NCBI GenBank assembly: GCA_965649825.1
Contig: OZ287697.1
Span: 2,046,001-2,110,000 of the forward strand
DNA from: Penicillus capitatus
Lineage: Eukaryota > Chlorophyta
Direction: 5' to 3'
Length of the DNA stretch: 64,000 nt
Made by a program: the position numbers and the translations under genes. Below, piece after piece: positions 57,270-64,000 of this stretch (its first letter is position 1; every line of letters begins with the position of its first letter). The notes beneath the pieces were generated by a model. That model worked only from the letters and a program-made list of their open reading frames with translations. It did not search any database and was not told the DNA's origin.

Positions 57270-59759
57270 CGACGCCGACGAATCCTAGACTCTGGACGGG
57301 ACGGATGTGACATTGCAGAAGACGGTGGACACTGAGAAGCATTGTCTTTGTGCTCTTTCATCTTGGGAGCGCGCGTCTCGCTAAAAACTGTCCCGCATTC
57401 ACTAGAGAAGCCGAATTGAGTATGGCGGACGGGAACGCTGACTGGTGATGTGACCAACGGCCAAATGACGCACGGTGAGAGGTTGTCCACGTAAAGCAAT
57501 TCGAGGCGCAATGACCTCCGACTTTTCCGTTTTAGTGTTTCGGTGCGGAATGTGCTCGAAAGAGACATCATGGCAGTCGTGACGCGTCTGCTGAGGCGAA
57601 TTCCGACAGTTGTCGCCCGTTCCAGTGACAGCGACAATCACAGACGGGCAGACGACGAGCGGTTTTCGTTACCTGAGCGATCAACGCAGTCGCTGTCTTC
57701 TGACACTCGCTTGCCCTTATGACGCGACGCATCCCTTGATGTTCCGAACAGGCAAGCGCCTATCAGATCGATGAAAGTAAGCAACATATTTCGTCTCTCA
57801 TCGAGACTCCGTTGTCTGTTGGGGACATGGAGCCGACGACAGACCAGACAGGCACCAGGTTTCGCCGCTATCTTCGTAAGATGCTTCTTCTTGCCGACAC
57901 GTGTTGCTGAGAGCCGTTTCTTGTCGGCGGATGCACCGCCGACCGATCTCCGTATTGCCAAACACAGTCGGAAATGGCCAATCTCCGAATGCTGTTCTGT
58001 GTTGCAGATCAAGGGCATGGTATCGGGCGGTGGACCGGAGAGATTCCTTCGGAGCAGGCCAGTCATCCGTCTGCATGGCATTGTATGAAGCTCTGCCGCG
58101 AAGGATACGGTGAGTCATTCTCGCCTTTTGTTGGGCGAACCCGCAACTTTCAGGGTGCATGCCGTGTAAGAAGTACTATGGTCGACTGTTGCGTTTTGTC
58201 TGACCACTCCTGAGGATTCCCATATCGATAACAAATTTACCTCTCGCTGCATAGAGCATCCGTCCAGTGGTTGTTGTTCAAGGTGCGCATTTTTGCTGTT
58301 CGGCGCGCTGAATTGTTCTGACGAGTTGTCAAACACTCTCAACGTTGTCGTCTCATAATCTGAATTTTAGAGAACATGTTGGCTGCAATAGTAGAGTCCG
58401 TTTGGCAGGACACCGCCATGGATCTAACCACCTGCATATCGCACAGAGAGAGGTAATGGATAGACTCTACAGAAGCAGATTTCGCATTCTTGCGTCTTAA
58501 AGGGATCGATGTAGCACATTTTAATTTAGCTCTGCATATCGCGCTGCTCTCTTTCGTCAGTGTCCGCTTGTGTGCGGGAGAGACTATCGTCGGGCGCGAG
58601 CATGCGTGGTACCTTTACGCTTCGCGAGCAAAGTTGACTCAACTTTTGAGCAACGCGTCCGAATAAATGCATCTGTCAAAAAGCGTCAACCACATCGCCT
58701 TTTGTAAATGTATGCCGCCCATTATCGGCATGTAGAATATCACAACAACGTGTTCTGAAAAAAGAGTCCGACTTCGTCGGTCTATAGGAAACCTCTTCTT
58801 ACGTGGTATTTGCTATAAACTGGTTTTCTAGATTTACAAAAAAGCAGGCCATTCATTCATCGTTCTATCATCCAACTAATGTGTTGAATAGAAACGGTAG
58901 GCTGCACCTGTTCTGTCGTTTTGATTGTACAGAGGGAGTTGGGAAAAAGAGGCAAGAAATCAACAGGGCACTTCAACTTTGGACGGCGCCAATGCTAGGC
59001 GTTCAAAGCTCTCGTTGTTCGCCCCGGAGTTCACTCGGAGGTAATAACTCCGGCATCATCTACAAGCAATATGTTGTGACAACGTCTCCGCAATGCACCG
59101 CTTTGCGTTGAGAGAAGAGCCAGAATCATTATTCCCACATCCAGCACTTCAAGGGCACGCTTTGACGCTTTCGCTTTCACAAATAGGCTACTTTGTGCCG
59201 CGATAACGCACTCTTCTCTCTCGAAACTCGAACGATCGTCATCATTTACACCTCTCGTCTCTGTAACCGAGCAGATTCTTTCCGGGATGACGAATTGCAT
59301 AGAGAGGATGTTGGCAATGAGCTGACTGTCGCGTGTATGACGTGCGGGATCGAGAGGAGCCTGTGGCATCATGCCCGAAACATTGGCCTACTGCCGAGAT
59401 CTTTTTTACACTTGACCGAAGTTTGGTCGCGGTGCTGTGGAGCATATGAATTCCTGCTTTCTGTAAAAGAGATTCTAAATCGGCAGATAGGAACGTTTCA
59501 TAAGTCAACAAAAATTTGGAATGAAATTGCACTTGTCACAGGAAACCGCATATCTTCCAAGAACTTCAGGACTGAGAGTTGAACATTGGAATAACTGCAA
59601 AATACTTGCACCATCTGGAGTTCCGGCACAGAGTTAAGCACGGTATCGATGTGGACTTGGTCATTCTTGATGAAAACACATGTCAAGAACGGAAACGATA
59701 GCTTGGATAATGAAATAATAAAAGGGCTTCTATCACCACGGTTTAGGACAACGTGATGT
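57270..59759. other. 2.5 kb without an assignable gene, copy 3
   Basis: Same content as copies 1 and 2, with two private single-base differences (58396, 59681). Confidence 0.4.
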
Positions 59760-60881
59760 TCACGTCTTGGTCACTCTGGCACGATCTCTGCTATAGATGA
59801 CAAGGATAATGGAACAGATCAGCAGAGATCCTCCAACTGCAAGCTGGAGGCTGATCTCTTCTGCAAAGAAAATGACGCCGCCGCACACAATCATCATAAC
59901 ACTTGATGATGAGGCCATGGCAGCCTTGATAGAAGGACCAATCTGAAACGCACGGACGATGAAGACATGATTCACGCTACCACAGGCCGTCAAGATGTAC
60001 AGACCGATGTGTTTGAGAGAAGGTGTCCAATCAATCTTCTCTGGATAGCCGATGGTGAGGAAAGGAACTGCAAAAAGAGCGAGAAGAACTGTCGAGTGAT
60101 TCGCAATCACGACGGATGGAATGCTTCTGTCGATTTTCCTGCAAAAGACAAAAGATGCAGTCTGTTTTGGATAATGGTTGCTTTACCCGACAAGGAGGAA
60201 GCTTGTGGCTATAAAAAGGACAGATAAGAAAGCACAGACCAGGCCACCGATGCGCTCGATGTCCCATACGAGAGAATCTTCATCCTCAACAAGAAACGGT
60301 GGACGTGCGATGAGTACATTTGCACCAATCGATCCAACAATGCCAATCCAGGAGTACAAGTCGATGGATTCAGTTCGGAACATCCACGCCATAAAAGCGA
60401 GCATTGCTGTACAAACACGCATTCGTTCGCACACATAAGTACTTGTGAATGACCTGGATAGGTCCCGTTCAGAAGAGCGGCCTCCGACAGTGTAATGAGA
60501 ACAGAGGAGACCAAAGCAAAGAACAATCCCAGTGCAGCAAACATTCCACGTAGCACGATCCATTTCATATTGCGATCCAACTGACCGATGATGAAGCCTG
60601 TTTGGTAGTATCCAAGTGGCACCAAGACTGGCAATGCCAAAGTTCCACGAGCGAAGATGGCTTGGAAGACAGACGCGTCGTCATTAGAGAGCTCCTTCGT
60701 GGCGACGACGTCCGCCGATAAAAACAAAGCGCCCAGTACGGCACAGCCGATGCAGCTGTCCCATATCAAACTGCATCACGTCGTCTCTCTAGTGCGTTGC
60801 ATTCGTCGAAGGACGGAACATACCTGACAGCCCTGGAAATAATAGAGGGTGGCTCAGGTAGTGACGCCTCCTGTAAAGATG
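59760..60881 (-). pseudogene. DMT/EamA-type transporter, 3' exons, copy 3
   Basis: Same exon segments as copy 1; the 5' coding end would lie beyond the window. Confidence 0.76.
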
Positions 60882-60986
60882 GTAAGTTTCGCTTTTTGTT
60901 TGGTGTAAACAGAAGCTTAAAAGGGAACGTCAGATACAAATAACCTAATGCTGTTTCTTTAATTTATATCGATGATGTGACCCTTA

Positions 60987-63900
60987 TTAGTCACCGTCCA
61001 TGTCGTTCAGCACTCTATCCCGACACGCTTCCAGCTGCGCTGTAGTCATATGAGGGACTTGTCTCAGTTGATCGTCGTGAACCTTATAGACTTTCCCAAA
61101 AAGTAAACCCTCTACTAGCCATAGGCTGTTTCCCAGGGCCTCCTTTACCACGCATGGCTCTTCATCCCATGGTGGGCGAAATGTGCCCGCATCAGCTTTT
61201 ATTCTTGGCCTCAGCACATGATCTCCCAATTTAACTCGTTTCCTACTTCCAAACTTTTTCCTTCTCAGTTCATTCGTGTATTCCTGCCGCTTCAATGTCT
61301 TCTCCATTGCTTCTTGAATCCACCTCTTCTGGACTTCATTATTTACCTTTCTTCCATTCCTCATCTCTCCATTCTTCAACTCCGCGGCACTATATCCAGT
61401 GGTCTCATTTACCGAGCGGTTCATAATGCGAGTCGCCGTGGGTAGAACCTTCCTCCACTCCCAAGGATTCTTTGCCATCCTCTTTAGTCTCCCCTTGAGC
61501 ACCCCTATCTGTCTCTCACACATCCCATTTGACTGAGGCATGTAACTGGCCGTCAGTCGCTGCACAGTCTTGTTCCTTTCACACCAACTCCTCACTTCCT
61601 TGGATCGCCATGTTTGAGCATTGTCTGACACGAGCATTTTGATCTTGCCATTTTTCTGTCTCCACTTTCCTAATGCTCTTACTGCCACTTCGCTGCTTGG
61701 GGCAGTACAAGCCCATGCTTCGACCCATCGTGAGAGGTAGTCCACCATCACAAGGATATATCTTGGCTCCTCTCTATCCTTAATCGGTAACGGACCAGCA
61801 AAGTCAATACCCACAGCGTCTCCAATTCCAGTTGCCGTTGTGATTCCCAAATCCACTCTGTGTTGTACCTGTCCCCACATCTGACAAGTCCAACAATTCG
61901 CCACATATTCTTGAACATCTCTTTCCATCCCTCTCCACTTCGGGCCCCCATCTCTTTTTAAATTTAGTACTGTTTTCTTTACTCCCCAGTGGCCTTCATG
62001 CGCCGCTTGCAATCTTTTCCTTTGCCCTTTATACTCTCCGCCTTGTATAACATTTAGGTCCACTTCCTTCCGCTGTGCTAAAGTGGGCCAACGGGAAAGA
62101 CAGTCAGCGAGAAAGTTATCCGAAGACGGCAAGAAATGCAAGAACAGTCGGGTGTGTAGAGGAAAATTAGACCACAGCCATCCCAGGCGGCGACCCACAC
62201 GTAGATCAGAACGTGATTTGTACCAAACATCCCGAGCCTGGAGTTTTTGTAACGCGCTGAGTGAGTCTGTATATAAATGAACAGGGCAGCCGACAGTAAG
62301 GGGAAGAGTGTCTTGCAGACACCAAATAATAGCGTCAAGCTCACCAAGAAAAGAGCTGACAGGATAGCCATGAAGACTACGCGAGTTAGTAGCAATGATG
62401 CGGCGTTGTGAACGATGACCCGCATAGAGAAGATAGCCAGCTCCGGCTCCCGACCAATCAACTTCAAGATGAAAACTTGGGGATGCGACACAACGGAGGA
62501 AATTCAGCGAATTGCGAATTAACCGGGCAGCTACAGCACGGATGAGATTTTGAACTTCTGACCAATCAATGAAGTGGACTTGTTTATGAAGAAGGGAGTA
62601 AAGAGGTGCAAGAGCAATTCCCAAGCCAGGGCAATTGCCGCGACAAGCAGTAAAAATTCCCAATACACGCTGTAATTCCTTACGAGATCGAACCAGCGGC
62701 AACTGTGCAAGTTGTTGTGAGATAAAATTGCGCTGATGATATTGATCACCCGAGAGAGAAAATCCAAGAAACTGAACCGATGGGCGGCAGAATTGGACCT
62801 TGCGCGGATTCACATGCAGACCGGCGGATTGGAGAGCGGTCAGAACAGCTTCTAAATTGCGATCATGTGAAACGCGATCCTGGCCACCAACAATAATGTC
62901 ATCGAAATAAGCTAATCCAGGTAAATGGCCAAGAATTCGGCGGATACGGTCGTTGAAGAAACCGACACTTGAGGCCCAGCCCTGAGGAAGAGTGACAAAA
63001 CGGAAACGACGGCCAAAACAGGAAAAACAAAACAGGCGACTGAGGGCAGTGTCCACTGGAATATGAAAATACCCATCGCGAAGATCAAGGATGGTAAAGA
63101 AACGCCACGAAGGCTCAACAGCGCGAATAGCTGTTCGTGTGTCTAGAGTGTGCGAATTCCAGACTTCGGAATAGTGGTTCAATTTTTGAAAATTAACCAC
63201 CACGCGTACACGGCCGTCAGGTTTACGAAGAAAAATGACAGGAGAGAAAAACCCACGGTCAAAACGAGGAACTTCTTGTATAATGCCACGGGAAAGTAAG
63301 GATTCAATCTCGTGCCGCGCATGCTGGGCAGAACAATCAGTAAAGCAAGGAGGAGCACCCGAGTCTGCAAACGGGACCGGGGACTTCCAGATCAAATCGT
63401 CAGCTCTTACTACAAGCGCACGGAGTGTAGAAGACGTCGCATAACTAGAATCATTGTCGGCAAAAAAGTACGGAAAACGAGATTGCCAAACAGAAAACGA
63501 AGGTGACGATTCCAAACCAACATCCGGGCGCTCGGATGTGGGGGAATCCTGAGAAGTAAGTCGTAAAACGAGTTGTGGGTCATTAAGAATCCGCCCACTT
63601 CCGGAAAAGGTTCCTCGAACGACTTTCAACTTAGGGGAAAGTGTAGTGAGGCGGTCGGAGAAATTGTGAATACGGACAGAAACACGACCGTTCTTTCCGA
63701 GAATAGGATTGACCGAAACGTCTCGCAGAAAACAACACGAAAACAGGCCAGTAAGGCCTCCACCAAGCACACTAACCGGAAGGACTGATAAGCGACTTTC
63801 AAAAGGTGTCAGGAAAAGAGTTCGGCCGAGTTTGAGAATAAAAGATGTTTGAGAGATACTTGGTTCAGCACCCTTAAGAAGGGCACGGTCTACTCGAAGC

Positions 63901-63992
63901 GTCACGCCAGGCGAAGCGCCATGACCTGGCGGAGCTAGTTTGAAGAGACCGAGTGACAGAATACCACATGACCGTCTGTCCCAAGGAGGCAG
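60987..63992 (-). CDS. Retrotransposon Pol, copy 3
   Basis: Same as copy 1; all catalytic motifs intact. Confidence 0.92.
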   Translation of the reverse strand: MPPWDRRSCGILSLGLFKLAPPGHGASPGVTLRVDRALLKGAEPSISQTSFILKLGRTLFLTPFESRLSVLPVSVLGGGLTGLFSCCFLRDVSVNPILGKNGRVSVRIHNFSDRLTTLSPKLKVVRGTFSGSGRILNDPQLVLRLTSQDSPTSERPDVGLESSPSFSVWQSRFPYFFADNDSSYATSSTLRALVVRADDLIWKSPVPFADSGAPPCFTDCSAQHARHEIESLLSRGIIQEVPRFDRGFFSPVIFLRKPDGRVRVVVNFQKLNHYSEVWNSHTLDTRTAIRAVEPSWRFFTILDLRDGYFHIPVDTALSRLFCFSCFGRRFRFVTLPQGWASSVGFFNDRIRRILGHLPGLAYFDDIIVGGQDRVSHDRNLEAVLTALQSAGLHVNPRKVQFCRPSVQFLGFSLSGDQYHQRNFISQQLAQLPLVRSRKELQRVLGIFTACRGNCPGLGIALAPLYSLLHKQVHFIDWSEVQNLIRAVAARLIRNSLNFLRCVASPSFHLEVDWSGAGAGYLLYAGHRSQRRIIATNSRSLHGYPVSSFLGELDAIIWCLQDTLPLTVGCPVHLYTDSLSALQKLQARDVWYKSRSDLRVGRRLGWLWSNFPLHTRLFLHFLPSSDNFLADCLSRWPTLAQRKEVDLNVIQGGEYKGQRKRLQAAHEGHWGVKKTVLNLKRDGGPKWRGMERDVQEYVANCWTCQMWGQVQHRVDLGITTATGIGDAVGIDFAGPLPIKDREEPRYILVMVDYLSRWVEAWACTAPSSEVAVRALGKWRQKNGKIKMLVSDNAQTWRSKEVRSWCERNKTVQRLTASYMPQSNGMCERQIGVLKGRLKRMAKNPWEWRKVLPTATRIMNRSVNETTGYSAAELKNGEMRNGRKVNNEVQKRWIQEAMEKTLKRQEYTNELRRKKFGSRKRVKLGDHVLRPRIKADAGTFRPPWDEEPCVVKEALGNSLWLVEGLLFGKVYKVHDDQLRQVPHMTTAQLEACRDRVLNDMDGD

Positions 63993-64000
63993 TCATTGGA
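63935..64000 (-). CDS. Retrotransposon Gag-protease, copy 3, C-terminal end only
   Basis: Only the last 21 codons and stop are inside the window; identical to the end of copy 1. Confidence 0.85.
   Translation of the reverse strand, partial: SNDCLLGTDGHVVFCHSVSSN

Larger units (their letters stand above)
51497..64000. repeat. Tandem repeat unit, copy 3 (cut by window end)
   Basis: 12.5 kb of the unit is present. I saw two differences from copies 1 and 2: 58396 (G for C) and 59681 (T for C). Private differences like these argue that the copies were read independently. Confidence 0.95.
60887..64000 (-). mobile_element. Ty3/gypsy-type LTR retrotransposon, copy 3, cut by window end
   Basis: The 3' LTR (60887..61025), all of pol and the last codons of gag are present; the rest lies outside. 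Confidence 0.93.

Noticed and set aside
21925-64000. Assembly artefact as the explanation of the tandem array
   Set aside because: The copies have private differences, and the Patched segments form two classes with a sharp switch point, which a collapsed or looped assembly would not easily create. It cannot be fully excluded without reads.

Overview
The window is nuclear DNA of a compact, intron-rich unicellular eukaryote. Its genes split into exons separated by introns of mostly 38-65 nt with GT-AG (rarely GC-AG) ends. Joining exons across these introns gives full-length, in-frame members of eukaryotic families (TNPO3, Tat-SF1/CUS2, SIRT2-type sirtuin, Patched/NPC1). A nuclear biotin carboxylase closest in sequence to plant/cyanobacterial AccC, with an N-terminal extension, suggests a plastid-bearing lineage. 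A cytochrome-b5 front-end desaturase and bestrophin-like channel fit an algal or other plastid-derived protist. I cannot name the lineage from sequence alone. The standard genetic code fits all models.

Region 1 (1-23231) is single-copy and gene-dense. It holds a bestrophin-like channel (-), a transportin-3-like importin (+), a Tat-SF1/CUS2 splicing factor (+), a front-end desaturase (-), a sirtuin (-), two tandem cysteine-rich secreted proteins (-), a decayed LINE fragment (-), a SAP-YqeH-like fusion that is frameshifted (+), AccC (+), an organellar-type tyrosyl-tRNA synthetase (+) and a Patched/NPC1-family permease (+). Gaps between genes are tens to a few hundred bp. Two start codons lie 30 bp apart, and one stop overlaps a downstream start.

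Region 2 (21925-64000) is a direct tandem array of a 14,786-bp unit: copy 1 21925-36710, copy 2 36711-51496, copy 3 51497 to beyond the window. Each unit carries the 3' third of the Patched gene, an XPF/ERCC4-family gene (-), a SAC1-family phosphatase with a frameshift (-), about 2.5 kb without an assignable gene, a DMT/EamA-type transporter (-), and a complete 4.74-kb Ty3/gypsy-type LTR retrotransposon inserted in the first coding exon of that transporter. The copies are nearly identical except in the Patched segment, where copies 2 and 3 share about 13 differences from copy 1. That pattern fits unequal crossing-over between the intact Patched gene and an older, diverged 3' duplicate. Copies 2 and 3 of the Patched fragment have gained an ATG in strong Kozak context.

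Across the window, introns share two recurring sequence elements: a branch-site-like GATGTGAC/TGTGAC near the 3' splice site, and a TTCTCACTCTTTT element found in both orientations and sometimes as a perfect hairpin. These may mark a family of related, possibly mobile, introns.
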